Shown: positions 25,175 through 34,347 of the stretch, piece by piece | Layout of the letters: each line of letters opens with the position of its first letter | Position numbering within the stretch: position 1 is the stretch's first letter | Source: Candidatus Acidiferrum typicum | Lineage (GTDB): Bacteria > Acidobacteriota > Terriglobia > Acidiferrales > UBA7541 | Direction: 5' to 3' | DNA length: 64,000 nt | Assembly: GCA_002478115.1 (NCBI GenBank) | Contig: DLMH01000014.1 | Span: 42,904 to 106,903 of the forward strand | The notes under the pieces: model-generated | Told to the model about the DNA's origin: nothing | Seen by the model: the letters and a program-made list of their open reading frames with translations, nothing else | The model's database searches: none | Program-made: the position numbers and the translations under genes

Positions 25175-26358
25175 GGCAACGTCTGGACCTCCACGGAAAG
25201 CACCGCCGGAAGATCGCGCACGATAGGGTTCCAGGAATCACCAGCATCCGAGGAAACATACACCTGGCCGCCGGTGGTCCCAAAATAGACGCCGCAGGAA
25301 TCAAGCGAGTCCACAGCCATGGCGTCGCGCAAAACGTTAACGTAGCAGTCCTGCTGGGGGAGGCCGTTGGTGAGTGGCTCCCACTCGTTACCGCCTGTAC
25401 GGCTGCGGAAGACGCGGAGCTTGCCCTCGGGAACAAAATGTTCGCCATCGCTCTTGATGGGAACCACGTAGATGGTTTCCGGCTCGTGGGCATGCACATC
25501 AATAACGAAACCGAAGTCGCTGGGCAGGTTTCCGCTGACTTCGTGCCAGGAATCGCCGCCATTGTCGCTGCGCATGACGTCCCAGTGTTTTTGCATGAAG
25601 AGAACGTCAGGGCGTGAGGGATGGAAGGCCACGTGATGAACGCAGTGGCCCACTTCGGCTTCGGGATCGGGGATGTATTGCGACCTCAGGCCGCGGTTGA
25701 TGGGCCGCCAGGTCTTGCCTCTATCATCGGTGCGGAAGGCGCCCGCGGCGGAAATGGCGATGTAGATGCGATTGGGGTTCTTGGGGTCTTGAATGATGGT
25801 ATGAAGGCACATGCCTCCAGCGCCGGGTTGCCACTTCGGTCCTGTGCCGTGGCCACGAAGGCCAGCAAGTTCGTGCCAGGACACGCCGCCGTCCGTGGAG
25901 CGGAATAGAGCAGCGTCTTCAACTCCGGCGAAGACCGTGTCTGGATCTGAGTGAGAGGGTTCGAGGTGCCAAACACGCTTGAATTCCCAGGGATGCTGTG
26001 TGCCGTCATAGAACTGATGAGTCGTTAGCGGCTTGCCGGTATCGGCAGAAGTGTCGTAGACGAACTTGTTGCTCTCACCTTTGGGCATCCCGCCCGGCGC
26101 CATGGTTGGTTCGCCTGGCGGTGTTCCAGGCTGAAACCAGGTCTTGCCGCCGTCTTCGGAACGCTGAATGACCTGCCCGAACCAGCCGCTGGTCTGTGAG
26201 GCGTAGAGACGATTGGGATCGGCGGGGGAACCCTTAACGTGGTAAACCTCCCATCCGGCGAAATGGGGCCCGCTGACGTCCCACTTTTTGCGGTTGCCGT
26301 CGGAAGACAACAGGAATGCGCCCTTGCGTGTGCCAACCAGGACTCGGACTTTGCTCAT
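25171..26358 (-). CDS. BNR/Asp-box repeat protein (exo-alpha-sialidase-like fold)
   Basis: 395 residues from the ATG at 26358; the frame is open further upstream but the family start is [17 protein letters not shown]. Asp-box repeats (S-x-D-x-G-x-x-W) are evident: [51 protein letters not shown], giving a beta-propeller. There is no signal peptide and no sialidase Arg triad is obvious, so glycosidase activity should not be assumed. Translationally coupled (4-base overlap) to the MoaD/ThiS-like gene, a recurrent pairing of unknown purpose. Confidence 0.8.
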   Translation of the reverse strand: MSKVRVLVGTRKGAFLLSSDGNRKKWDVSGPHFAGWEVYHVKGSPADPNRLYASQTSGWFGQVIQRSEDGGKTWFQPGTPPGEPTMAPGGMPKGESNKFVYDTSADTGKPLTTHQFYDGTQHPWEFKRVWHLEPSHSDPDTVFAGVEDAALFRSTDGGVSWHELAGLRGHGTGPKWQPGAGGMCLHTIIQDPKNPNRIYIAISAAGAFRTDDRGKTWRPINRGLRSQYIPDPEAEVGHCVHHVAFHPSRPDVLFMQKHWDVMRSDNGGDSWHEVSGNLPSDFGFVIDVHAHEPETIYVVPIKSDGEHFVPEGKLRVFRSRTGGNEWEPLTNGLPQQDCYVNVLRDAMAVDSLDSCGVYFGTTGGQVYVSSDAGDSWNPIVRDLPAVLSVEVQTLP

Positions 26359-26545
26359 CGGATGCTCCTTTTCACGCCATGCGAAGCCGGCGAAGCCTAG
26401 TGCGGGTAGCGGGCCATGAAAAGGGCCTAACGCCGCCCGGGCAACGGGAAGACAGTTTGCCATATAGTTTGCAGGAGGCAAGTGAAAATATCTTCGCGCC
26501 GAGGTGCAAACACAAACTGCGGAATTCGGGAAAACCGAGAGCGAT

Positions 26546-27901
26546 TCACGAATCGTGGATGAGGTGGCGGATCCTGCGGCGCCAGAAGATGAGCAGGAGG
26601 ATGCCGATCAGGATTAACGAGAGGCTCAGGCCGACCCAGAGGCCGAGGGCTCCCCAATGGCGGCGGAAGCAGAGCCAGGCACCGAGAGGCAAACCCATCA
26701 GCCAATAAGCGGAGAAGTGGCAGAGCATGGGCGTGCGCGTGTCGCCGGAGCCGCGCAGGGCCCCGGTGGCCACGGTTTGGATGCCGTCGAAGAGCTGGAA
26801 GGCGGCGCCAGCGGCGAGGAGAATGACGGCGTTGCGGATGACGGTGGGGTCGTGCGTGTAGAAGCGGGCGACGAGCCGCGGGAAGACTAGGAGCGCGACG
26901 CTCATACAAGACATGAAGGAAGCGCCAAGGAGAATGGCGGTATTGCCAGCATCGCGCGCGCCCATCGGATCGTGGCGGCCGATGGCTTGCCCTACGCGGA
27001 CTGCGGCAGCGGAGGAGATGCCGAGAGGCACCATGTAGGTGAAAGAGACGGTGTTGAGAGCGATCTGGTGGCTGGCGAGAGGAACGGCTCCCAGCCGCGC
27101 GATGAGCGAGGCGACGAGGGCGAAGACGCTGACTTCGGCGGTGAGCTGCAACGCCGCGGGCAGGCCAAGCGCAATGAGGCGGCGGATGCGCTGGATATCG
27201 ATTTCGACGGGAGTTTTCAGCAGGTCGGTGCGGTGGCGATGGTCGTACCAGAGGAGATAGCCGACCAAAACGAGAGCGAGGTAGGTGCGGGAGACGGCCG
27301 TGGCCCAGCCGGAACCGGTCACGCCAAACGCGGGAAAGCCGAACTTGCCAAATATAAAGACGTAATTCCCGACGAAATTGATGAGGTTGGCAGTGACCAG
27401 GGCGAAGGCGATGGGGCGAACGATGTTCATACCCTGAAGCGTGCGGCGGACGGCGAAGTAGAGCAACAACGGGAGCATGCCGACGGCCAGGGTGCGCATA
27501 TAGGGAACGGCGAGGACGGCGACTTTGGCGTCAACGCCCATCCGCCCGAAATAGAGCGGGAGGTACCAGACGGGGATGGTGAGGATGGGGGTGAACGCTA
27601 AACTGAGATAGATGCCATTGATGAGGGAGCGATGACAGTCTTCTCGGTGGCCGGCACCGAAGGCCTGGGACACCAGGGTATCGAGGCCGATGAGGAGACC
27701 TTCGCCGAAAAAGGCGAAGACGATGAAGATGCTGGAGCTGATGCTGACGGCGCCGATGGACTCGGCGCTATTTGGAAGGCGGCCGACCATCATGGTGTCC
27801 ACGATGACCATGCTCATCCAGCCGAGTTCGGCGAGGACGAGCGGAAGGGCGAGGCGCAGCGTGGGAGGAAGTTCGCGGCGCAAGGTGGGAAGCGAGAGCA
27901 T
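26546..27901 (-). CDS. MATE-family efflux transporter
   Basis: About 451 residues from the ATG at 27901 (an upstream in-frame ATG at 27943 is weaker). Twelve membrane helices can be traced, in two homologous halves, with MATE-type segments [33 protein letters not shown] and [15 protein letters not shown]. NorM/MATE proteins export cationic drugs or metabolites against Na+ or H+. It has no adjacent regulator, and neither end overlaps another gene. Confidence 0.92.
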   Translation of the reverse strand: MLSLPTLRRELPPTLRLALPLVLAELGWMSMVIVDTMMVGRLPNSAESIGAVSISSSIFIVFAFFGEGLLIGLDTLVSQAFGAGHREDCHRSLINGIYLSLAFTPILTIPVWYLPLYFGRMGVDAKVAVLAVPYMRTLAVGMLPLLLYFAVRRTLQGMNIVRPIAFALVTANLINFVGNYVFIFGKFGFPAFGVTGSGWATAVSRTYLALVLVGYLLWYDHRHRTDLLKTPVEIDIQRIRRLIALGLPAALQLTAEVSVFALVASLIARLGAVPLASHQIALNTVSFTYMVPLGISSAAAVRVGQAIGRHDPMGARDAGNTAILLGASFMSCMSVALLVFPRLVARFYTHDPTVIRNAVILLAAGAAFQLFDGIQTVATGALRGSGDTRTPMLCHFSAYWLMGLPLGAWLCFRRHWGALGLWVGLSLSLILIGILLLIFWRRRIRHLIHDS

Positions 27902-28124
27902 TGGTGAATAGGAGAGTTTATGATGGGCGCGGATTGCGGGCAATGAAAAGCGGCAGAGAGAGGAGGTTACTGGTGAGGGGGACTAGGAGGTAAGTTCCAT
28001 TGACGAAGGGGATTGGGGAAATTAGCGTTAAAGAAACCGCGCGACCTGTGTGCCTTGCAGAGGATTTGCGGGAATGGTCCGCGGCGTTTGTGGATTTGGT
28101 GGGCTGGTCAAGGGAGGCTTGATC

Positions 28125-28460
28125 GTGGAATTGGCAAACGACGTGAGCTATGCAACGAGAATGCGACACATGCGCGCGGGCATCCGCCTGAACTCGCGCA
28201 TAAACTTAAGGGTGGAGTGGAAGGAAAACAGGGAGACGCTGAGCGCGGATGGTTACACGGTGGATATTAGCCCGAAAGGCTGCCTGGCGATTGTGGCCCA
28301 GGGATTTCCGCTGGGGCAAAAGATGGTGGTGACGAACGTTTTGAACGGGAAATCGGCGGAGGCAAGGCTGATCTGGCGCGGGCACGAGGGGCGGCAGGGT
28401 TGGGAGTTGGGATTGGAGTTGGAGAGCCCGGCGGCGGATTTTTGGGGAGTGGAGTTTTAG
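28125..28460 (+). CDS. PilZ-domain protein
   Basis: 111 residues from the GTG at 28125, which has AGGGAGG seven bases upstream. The PilZ pattern follows: RINLRVEWKE, YTVDISPKGCLAIV, FPLGQKMVVTN, EARLIWRGHEG and WELGLELESP. PilZ proteins are c-di-GMP receptors, but the N-terminal RxxxR box is only partly present (MRAGIRLNSRINLRV), so binding is uncertain. Sits before the parAB pair with about 480 bases of repeats between. Confidence 0.8.
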   Translation: MELANDVSYATRMRHMRAGIRLNSRINLRVEWKENRETLSADGYTVDISPKGCLAIVAQGFPLGQKMVVTNVLNGKSAEARLIWRGHEGRQGWELGLELESPAADFWGVEF

Positions 28461-28936
28461 GGACGAAGAGGGACGATAATACAGAGGTCACAGAGGGAAG
28501 AACACAGAGGGCACTTCAGAGAAGAATTAAGGATTACGCGGAGCTGATTACGTCGAGATTTGTGGATTGGCAGTGAAAAGCCTCACTCCTGAAGGGTGAG
28601 CTACAGGGTGGCCCATGGCGGGCCGACGCACCGAGAGCGTATCCCGAAGAAGAACAATCCAGGCCAGAGCGGCGGAGAGTTTTCCACTGCAGCGGGTAAT
28701 TTTTCCTTGCACTGGTACAGGTCTGAAACGTACTCTTTGCGTATGCCTTTGGGCCTGTCTGCCGGCATAACCACAGCAAAAAAAACGAATGTGCCCGTGC
28801 CTGTTGTGGAGACCGGTATGCTCGGAGAATTGGGTTTGAGCGGGCGGGAAGACGGCCTGAACAGGGACCAGAACAAGGGGGAGAGCGCAGCCAGGAAGGG
28901 CTGTGCAGGTGCCGGGCGTGCGGAGGCAGAGCGGCG
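28461..28936. repeat. Repeat-bearing gap upstream of parA
   Basis: No supported gene. It contains a 'cacagag' element remnant (28,480-28,528) and the hairpin 'ctcactcctgaagggtgagc' (28,580-28,602) of the family that is also inside the portal and scaffold genes. Some frames are open here but show no codon structure. No parS-like TGTTTCACGTGAAACA was seen. Confidence 0.55.
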
Positions 28937-29737
28937 ATGACTGCCATTATCACCATTGCGAACCAGAAGGGCGGGGTCGGAAAGACGACCACGGCGATCA
29001 ATCTGTCTGCGGCGATTGCGCACAAAGGGAGGCGCACGCTGCTGATTGACCTGGACCCGCAGGCGAATTCGACGATCGCGTTTTTCAATATGGGGGAAGT
29101 GACCTCATCGATGTTTGAGGTGTTGGGGGATGCGCGGGCGACGCTGGCGTCGGTCGTGAAGCCGTCGAAGGACCCGATGCTTTGGGTGGGGCCGGGGCGA
29201 TTGGCGCTGGCGAAATTGGAGACGGCGCTGGCGGGGCAGTTTGACGCGCCGTACCGGTTGAAAGACGCGTTGGCGCCGATTGTGAAGGATTACGACTACA
29301 TTATTCTGGATACGCCGCCATCGCTTGGGATTTTGACGGTGAATGCGCTGGTGGCTTCGACGCACCTGATCGTGCCGATCCAGGCGGCGTACTTTGCGAT
29401 TGAGGGCACGGACGATTTGCTGGAGACCTACGAGCGGATCCGCGCGCGGCCCAATCCGCAATTGAAGATGCTGGGCGTGGTGATCACGCTTTACGACAAG
29501 CGGACGAATATAGCGAAGGACGCGCACGGGCAGATCCGCGCGGTGTTTGGCGAAGTGATGTTCAAGACGAAGATCGGGAAGAATGTGCGGCTGGAAGAGA
29601 GTCCGGCGTACAAGGAAACGATATTCACATTCGCGCCGAAGTCCCCTGGGGCGCTGGAGTACAAAAAGCTGGCAGCGGAGGTCGTACAACGTGTCGAAGA
29701 GATTCGGATTGCCCGTCACGCTGAAGATGCGGCATGA
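28937..29737 (+). CDS. parA: ParA/Soj-family partition ATPase
   Basis: 266 residues. Deviant Walker A KGGVGKTT (residues 11-18), Walker A' LLIDLDPQANST and Walker B YIILDTPPSLG; the absence of an N-terminal HTH domain marks the chromosomal Soj/type Ib-like form. ParA dimerises on DNA with ATP and moves ParB-parS complexes during chromosome segregation. parB overlaps its 3' end, as usual for the pair. Confidence 0.95.
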   Translation: MTAIITIANQKGGVGKTTTAINLSAAIAHKGRRTLLIDLDPQANSTIAFFNMGEVTSSMFEVLGDARATLASVVKPSKDPMLWVGPGRLALAKLETALAGQFDAPYRLKDALAPIVKDYDYIILDTPPSLGILTVNALVASTHLIVPIQAAYFAIEGTDDLLETYERIRARPNPQLKMLGVVITLYDKRTNIAKDAHGQIRAVFGEVMFKTKIGKNVRLEESPAYKETIFTFAPKSPGALEYKKLAAEVVQRVEEIRIARHAEDAA

Positions 29738-30545
29738 CGCGCACTATGTTGAATCGCTGACGAGTTATAGCGGCGCGGCGATAGGCCGGATGCTGCCGGT
29801 GGAGCAGATCCGGCCGAATCCGGAGCAGCCGCGGAAGGCGTTGGGCGATCTGCGCGAACTTTCGGATTCCATCCGGCAGAAGGGCGTGCTGGAGCCGCTA
29901 CTCGTGCGATTTGTGCCGCGGGAAGATTGCTACTACATCATTTCGGGCGAGCGGCGTTACCACGCGGCGCGGGCGGCGGGGTTGCGCGAAGTGCCGTGCA
30001 TCGAGAAGAGCGCGGACGACGCGGAGACGCTGGAAATCTCGCTGATCGAGAATATTCAGCGCAAGGATCTGACACCATTTGAAGAAGCGGACGGTTTGCA
30101 GCGGCTGGCGGAGCAGTTCGATTATTCGCACGAGGAGCTGGCGAAGAAGCTGGGGAAGGCGCGGTCGTCAGTATCGGAGACGCTGTCGCTGCGCAATATC
30201 CCGGAATCGCTGCGGAAGAAGTGCGTCGAGAACGGCGTGACCACCAAGTCGTTATTGCTGCAGATTGCGCGGCAGCCCACCGAGAGGCAGATGCTGGAGA
30301 TGTTTGCGCGGATCTTGCAGTCGGGTTTGACGCGAGATGAGGCGCGCAAGGTGCGCTCGGACGAGAAGCAAGGGCCGCAGAGGGCGCAGCCGTTTATATT
30401 TCAGTATGAGCCGGAGAATGAGGCGTTCCGCTTCCGCCTGCAGTTCAAGAAGAGCCATGTGTCGCGGGATGAGCTGATCCGCACGCTGCGGGAGATTTTG
30501 GCGCAGTTGGAGGGAACGTCGGAGGCGGATTCGACGGCGGCGTGA
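29691..30545 (+). CDS. parB: ParB/Spo0J-family partition protein
   Basis: 284 residues from the GTG at 29691 (GGAGG nine bases upstream); the ATG at 29727 is an alternative. The CTPase/ParB box is present (GERRYHAARAAGLREVPCI, ENIQRKDLTPFEEADGL), then the HTH (YSHEELAKKLGKARSSVSETLSL). ParB binds parS and spreads as a CTP-dependent clamp. The C-terminal part (residues about 210-284) is divergent and rich in charged residues. Overlaps parA by 47 bases. Followed by a hairpin terminator. Confidence 0.95.
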   Translation: MSKRFGLPVTLKMRHDAHYVESLTSYSGAAIGRMLPVEQIRPNPEQPRKALGDLRELSDSIRQKGVLEPLLVRFVPREDCYYIISGERRYHAARAAGLREVPCIEKSADDAETLEISLIENIQRKDLTPFEEADGLQRLAEQFDYSHEELAKKLGKARSSVSETLSLRNIPESLRKKCVENGVTTKSLLLQIARQPTERQMLEMFARILQSGLTRDEARKVRSDEKQGPQRAQPFIFQYEPENEAFRFRLQFKKSHVSRDELIRTLREILAQLEGTSEADSTAA

Positions 30546-30553
30546 GTGGAGCA

Positions 30554-30586
30554 GTGGTAAGTTTTCAGTTGTAAGTTTTAAGTAAA
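30554..30586 (+). repeat. 'cagttttaagtaa' type repeat after parB
   Basis: 'gttttcagttgtaagttttaagtaaag', the same family as at 13,747-13,780 and 56,728-56,757. Confidence 0.6.
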
Positions 30587-30609
30587 GAGCTTTTTGCAAA
30601 TGGTTTGGG

Positions 30610-30639
30610 CGGCGCGGCTTCGGCTGCGCCGTTTTTTTT
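30610..30639 (+). terminator. Terminator after parB
   Basis: CGGCGCGGC and GCTGCGCCG pair around TTCG and are followed by a run of eight T. Confidence 0.85.
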
Positions 30640-30643
30640 AAGG

Positions 30644-30790
30644 GCGACCAGTTAGCAGCGACCAGCGACCAGGAGGAAAGAGGAAGATGGACGGTTGAGG
30701 GCTGTGCCACGATCCCTCCACTGCGCGGCCCGACGCGCCAAAGTGCGGCGCGGAAGAAGAAGTCGGGCCGCTCCGGTCGGGATGACAGTA
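30644..30790. repeat. Tandem 'agcgacc' element and 'gatccctccact...ggatgacag' repeat
   Basis: 'cgaccagttagcagcgaccagcgaccagg' (30,644-30,676), then a repeat running to 'cgggatgacag' (about 30,710-30,790). The second is matched by sequences at 37,508-37,590 and, shorter, within the portal gene. Confidence 0.6.
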
Positions 30791-30821
30791 TCGAGTGGTG
30801 CGAGATGTATAATTCGGGCGA

Positions 30822-31157
30822 ATGGTTGAGGTGACACAGTTGCAGATGCAGACGCTGGAACGTTTGTTTGCGGCGGGGTTCCGGCCGATTGCGATTCCAC
30901 CTTATGAGAGTGCATTGTGCGTGCATCGGGGCGAATGCGCGGCGGTGTTGGCGCCGGTGGAGAATGGCGGATTGCGGTTGCTGGCGCCGGCGACGGTGAT
31001 GGTGGATGGAAATTTGAGCGTGCGGTTGAAGCGGGCGGCGGGGGATGTGTTTGTGTGGAAGAAGAAGGAAGTGGCGGCGACGGCGGAGCGGTTGAAGGAG
31101 TTGGAGGCGTTTCGGGCGGAATTGGTGGGGATCTTGGAGATGCGCGGCATGCAGTGA
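30822..31157 (+). CDS. Hypothetical protein
   Basis: 111 residues, no recognised family. Residues 1-90 form an alternating alpha/beta pattern (LERLFAAGFRPIAIPPYESALCVHRGECAAVLAPVENGG split by turns, then LRLLAPATVMVDGNLSVRL) and the C-terminal third is a charged helix (EVAATAERLKELEAFRAELVGILEM). The length, strong codon bias typical of its neighbours and the ATG make a real gene likely. It follows the parB terminator and is apparently alone. Confidence 0.6.
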   Translation: MVEVTQLQMQTLERLFAAGFRPIAIPPYESALCVHRGECAAVLAPVENGGLRLLAPATVMVDGNLSVRLKRAAGDVFVWKKKEVAATAERLKELEAFRAELVGILEMRGMQ

Positions 31158-31868
31158 GGGGGGTGAAGTTTTAAGCACGAAATCCGGAGTTGACGAATTG
31201 CAGGCGAGCGCATCTCGTTTTGCTTCAATTGATTGTAGCGTCAGAAGGAAACTTCGCCGAAGTTGGCTTCTCCCATGCCATCCACCACCCGGAACCTGTC
31301 ATTCCGACCGAAGGGACGGCGCTTTCTTGCCCGGCTTGCCCTGAGCTTCGAAGGGAGCCCCGAAGGGTTGCCGTCCCGGAGTGGAGAAATCCCTCTGCGA
31401 CTTAGGATTTCAGGCTAAACGGTTGAAAGGCTGGTCAGAGCAACAAGGTGTAATTCCCCGCGCGATTTCTCGCAAAAACAGCAAGGACTGCCCATAGGCC
31501 CAGGCAAAACAATATTACGGACATCGAGACGAATCTGGTCCTGGGCTCATTTAAGGCTCGGGGCGATATGTACTATTTGGAATTCGAGGTGTTGCCATTT
31601 ACGAGGTTAGGCGTATTATTTGGTTGACGGCGTTCGCTTCCGCCGTTTTGCAGCCCTCTTAGCCATTCTTGGGAATGGCCACTGCTGCGGTTTTTCACTC
31701 CCTTCCCGTTGACGTCAGACCCCTTTCTGGACAACGACTTCGTTGAGTCCTGTCCCAATGCGGCGGCCGGACGCCATCTCAAATGAGCATCTTGGCAACG
31801 CGCAGCAACGCATCGCGGCTGAGGATAAAGCCCATAGGCTGCGACGGAGTGTACACAGGAGGTTCGCA
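31158..31868. other. Repeat-rich and low-information region before kaiC
   Basis: 31,180-31,420 holds a dispersed composite repeat, the inverted partner of 14,830-15,028. The remaining 440 bases show no convincing gene on either strand. Two frames are open across kaiC's first codons but lack codon structure. The kaiC Shine-Dalgarno is at about 31,856-31,862. Confidence 0.55.
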
Positions 31869-33602
31869 ATGTCGGCGCACCGATTGAAGCTCTTTCCTAA
31901 GAATGGAATTCGAAAATGCCTTACGGGCATCGATGGCCTTGACCAGATCAGCGAAGGGGGTCTGCCGGAGGGCCGGGCCACGCTTGTGTGCGGCCCGGCG
32001 GGCTGCGGCAAGACCGTATTGGCAATGGAGTTTCTCGTGCGCGGGGCCACGGAGTTCAACGAACCGGGCGTGTTCATAGCTTTCGAGGAGACGGGAGAGG
32101 AATTGAGTCAAAATGCCGCTTCCATGGGCATTGATCTTCCCGGCCTATGCGCTCGCAAGAAGCTGGCTGTGGATCATGTGCGGGTTGACCGAAGCGAAAT
32201 CGCGGAATGCGGCGATTACGATCTGGCCGGGCTGTTCGTCCGCCTGGAAGCCGCGATCAAGGCAATCGGCGCCAAGCGCGTGGTTTTGGACACCGTGTCG
32301 TCGCTGTTTTCCGGGCTTGCCAACGTGAACATTCTGCGCGCGGAGCTTCGGCGTTTGTTTAGTTGGTTGAAGTCGAAAGGAATCACCGCCGTAATTACCG
32401 CCGAGAAAGGCGAAGGAAAACTGACTCGGGAAGGTATTGAGGAGTATGTTGCCGACTGCGTGATTCTGCTCGATCATCGGGTCGAGAACCAGACTTCGAT
32501 CCGGCTCTTGCGCGTGATCAAGTATCGGGGCAGCGTGCACGGAACGAATGAGTATCCCTTCTTGATCGGATCAAACGGCTTGTCCGTTCTCCCTCTCAGT
32601 TCATTAAGGCTGGACCATAAGGCGCCCACGCAAAGAATTCCAACCGGGGTTCCGCGCCTTGACACCATGCTGGGCGGAAAAGGCTTTTACCGCGGCTCCA
32701 GCATCCTGGTCTCGGGCGGTGCGGGAACGGGCAAGAGCAGCCTGGCGGCACACTTTGTGAAAGCGGCCTGTCAACGGGGGGAACGCGCCCTCTATATGTC
32801 TTCCGAACGATCCACCGATGAAGTCATGCGCAACATGCGTTCCATTGGAATCGATCTCGAACCCTTCGTGAAACGCGGGCTATTGCACTTATGCGCGTTA
32901 AGGCCCGGTACCTTCAGCCTGGAAACGCACCTGCTGACGGTTCATAACTTGATCAAAACTTTTAACCCGAAAGTGATGGTAGTGGACCCGATTACAAATT
33001 TTGTTTCACTGGGCACGCATGCGGAAGTGGGTTCGATGGTGACGCGTTTGATCGATATGATCAAGTCTCGCCAGATCACCGGCATGTTCACCAGCTTCAC
33101 TTCGGCGGATAGTTTGCCCGACTTCAGCGAGGTGGGCGTTTCTTCGCAGATGGACACCTGGCTCTTGTTGCGCAACCTGGAATCCAACGCCGAGCGGAAC
33201 CGCGGGCTGTATGTGCTGAAGTCACGCGGTATGGCGCACTCCAACCAAATTCGCACCTTCGTGCTGACCGACACTGGAATTCGACTGCTCGACGTCTATG
33301 TGGGCCCATCCGGCCTGCTCACCGGCTCCGCACGAATGACACAAGAAGCTAAAGAGCAAGCGGAAGCGACGGAGCGCGAGCAGCGGCTGAAGCACAAGGG
33401 TTCCGAATTGAAACAAAAACGCCAACAACTCGAGGCCAGGATCGCCAGCATGCGCTCCGAATACGAATTCGAGGAAAAGAGCTTGCTAACCGACGTGCAC
33501 GAGATGGAAATGCGGGGAAAGCAGATCGCTCTGGGTCGTGTGGAGATGAGCCGCGCCCGCAAGGCCGACAGGATCCGGGGAAACGGCAGGGGCCCAGCAT
33601 GA
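31869..33602 (+). CDS. kaiC: KaiC-family double-domain ATPase
   Basis: 577 residues from the ATG at 31869 (AGGAGG six bases upstream). Two RecA-like domains: CI with Walker A GPAGCGKT and the catalytic-Glu motif FEETGEEL, CII with Walker A GGAGTGKSS. The region matching the KaiC phosphorylation loop reads VGVSSQMDT, so a Ser-Ser pair may replace Ser-Thr. The CII motif ALYMSSERSTDEV has a single Glu where KaiC has two. A charged coiled-coil tail (about residues 490-577) is added. KaiB and a kinase follow, with no KaiA. Probably a signalling KaiC rather than a proven clock. Confidence 0.93.
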   Translation: MSAHRLKLFPKNGIRKCLTGIDGLDQISEGGLPEGRATLVCGPAGCGKTVLAMEFLVRGATEFNEPGVFIAFEETGEELSQNAASMGIDLPGLCARKKLAVDHVRVDRSEIAECGDYDLAGLFVRLEAAIKAIGAKRVVLDTVSSLFSGLANVNILRAELRRLFSWLKSKGITAVITAEKGEGKLTREGIEEYVADCVILLDHRVENQTSIRLLRVIKYRGSVHGTNEYPFLIGSNGLSVLPLSSLRLDHKAPTQRIPTGVPRLDTMLGGKGFYRGSSILVSGGAGTGKSSLAAHFVKAACQRGERALYMSSERSTDEVMRNMRSIGIDLEPFVKRGLLHLCALRPGTFSLETHLLTVHNLIKTFNPKVMVVDPITNFVSLGTHAEVGSMVTRLIDMIKSRQITGMFTSFTSADSLPDFSEVGVSSQMDTWLLLRNLESNAERNRGLYVLKSRGMAHSNQIRTFVLTDTGIRLLDVYVGPSGLLTGSARMTQEAKEQAEATEREQRLKHKGSELKQKRQQLEARIASMRSEYEFEEKSLLTDVHEMEMRGKQIALGRVEMSRARKADRIRGNGRGPA

Positions 33603-33615
33603 ACGCGAGGCAACC

Positions 33616-33810
33616 ATGAAAACTCGGAAAAGTCGCGTGGCGAAAAGGGAAGGGTGGGAAATGCGCCTGGACATTCCAGGCGAGACTTCCCCATCCCTGG
33701 CTGCTCTGCGCAAGCCGCGGCCACGCCTAAAGAAATTCATTGGCGACTTGACTGACGCTGAACAAGTGTTGGTTGGGTTCGGGCTGCGTCCCAGAAAGCT
33801 ACCCTCATGA
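33616..33810 (+). CDS. Truncated KaiB-like protein
   Basis: 64 residues. Residues about 30-58 (LRKPRPRLKKFIGDLTDAEQVL) align with the KaiB C-terminal segment LPLPLRRIIGDLSDTERVL of the next gene, but the N-terminal thioredoxin-like half is missing. A basic N-terminus takes its place. The stop overlaps the ATG of the full kaiB by four bases, so it is translated as part of the operon if functional. It may be a degenerate duplicate or a dominant partner of KaiB. Confidence 0.6.
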   Translation: MKTRKSRVAKREGWEMRLDIPGETSPSLAALRKPRPRLKKFIGDLTDAEQVLVGFGLRPRKLPS

Positions 33811-34145
33811 TCCCCCAGAACCGCAAGAGCAAAACCACGACGGCCACAGGCGAGTCCAATGGGGAAAAGTATGTGCTGCGTCTCTACGTAACCGGAGCTA
33901 CGTCCCGCTCCCGCCGCGCCATCCTGAACATTAACGCCATTTGCGGGGAGCACTTGGAGGGAAAATACAATCTCGAAATTGTGGACATTCTCCAGAATCC
34001 CGCCTTGGCCAGGGAAGCGCAGATCGTTGCGGCGCCCACTCTGATCAAACTCCTGCCCCTCCCTTTGCGGCGGATCATCGGCGACTTGTCGGATACCGAA
34101 AGAGTGCTTGCCGGGCTGGATTTGAAGAGCGAGCCGCGGGTGTGA
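33807..34145 (+). CDS. kaiB: KaiB-domain protein
   Basis: 112 residues. A KaiB core spans residues about 21-105: YVLRLYVTGATSRSRRAILN, then YNLEIVDILQNPALAREAQI and VAAPTLIKLLPLPLRRIIGD, ending DTERVLAGL. KaiB changes fold and binds the KaiC CI ring in clock systems; homologues also work with sensor kinases such as SasA. Located between KaiC and a kinase. The N-terminal 20 residues are an unstructured Thr/Asn/Ser-rich extension. Confidence 0.93.
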   Translation: MIPQNRKSKTTTATGESNGEKYVLRLYVTGATSRSRRAILNINAICGEHLEGKYNLEIVDILQNPALAREAQIVAAPTLIKLLPLPLRRIIGDLSDTERVLAGLDLKSEPRV

Positions 34146-34146
34146 A

Positions 34147-34347
34147 ATGCGATCCGTGAAAAACTATGCCGAGCGGGACTTGCACGCGAAACTCGACAGA
34201 GCGCAAGCGCGCCTGCTGGATTTGGAAGCGGCCATGAAGGCCATCCGCGGCGGCGAGGTGGATTCGATCATGGTTGATGGGCCATAGGGCGGCAGGATCT
34301 TCACTCTGCAAAGCCCCGAAGAGCCCTACCGCATTCTGCTGGAACGC
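34147..34347 (+). pseudogene. 5' part of sensor kinase cut by an in-frame amber codon
   Basis: From ATG 34147 the frame reads 46 codons of a kinase-like N-terminus (AERDLHAKLDRAQARLLDLE, IRGGEVDSIMVDGP) and then TAG at 34285-34287. It continues in frame with GGRIFTLQSPEEPYRILLER into the kinase frame starting at 34348. In related kinases the stop position is a Gln in a 'DGPQG' context, so a single C-to-T change (CAG to TAG) explains it. Either the kinase now starts at 34348, or the stop is suppressed or a sequencing error. Confidence 0.7.

Noticed and set aside
28461..28936. parS site near parAB
   Set aside because: No sequence close to TGTTTCACGTGAAACA was found in this gap or within parAB.
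31573..31869. Minus-strand frame upstream of kaiC
   Set aside because: Low-information composition, no Shine-Dalgarno, and it overlaps the kaiC start and its ribosome site.
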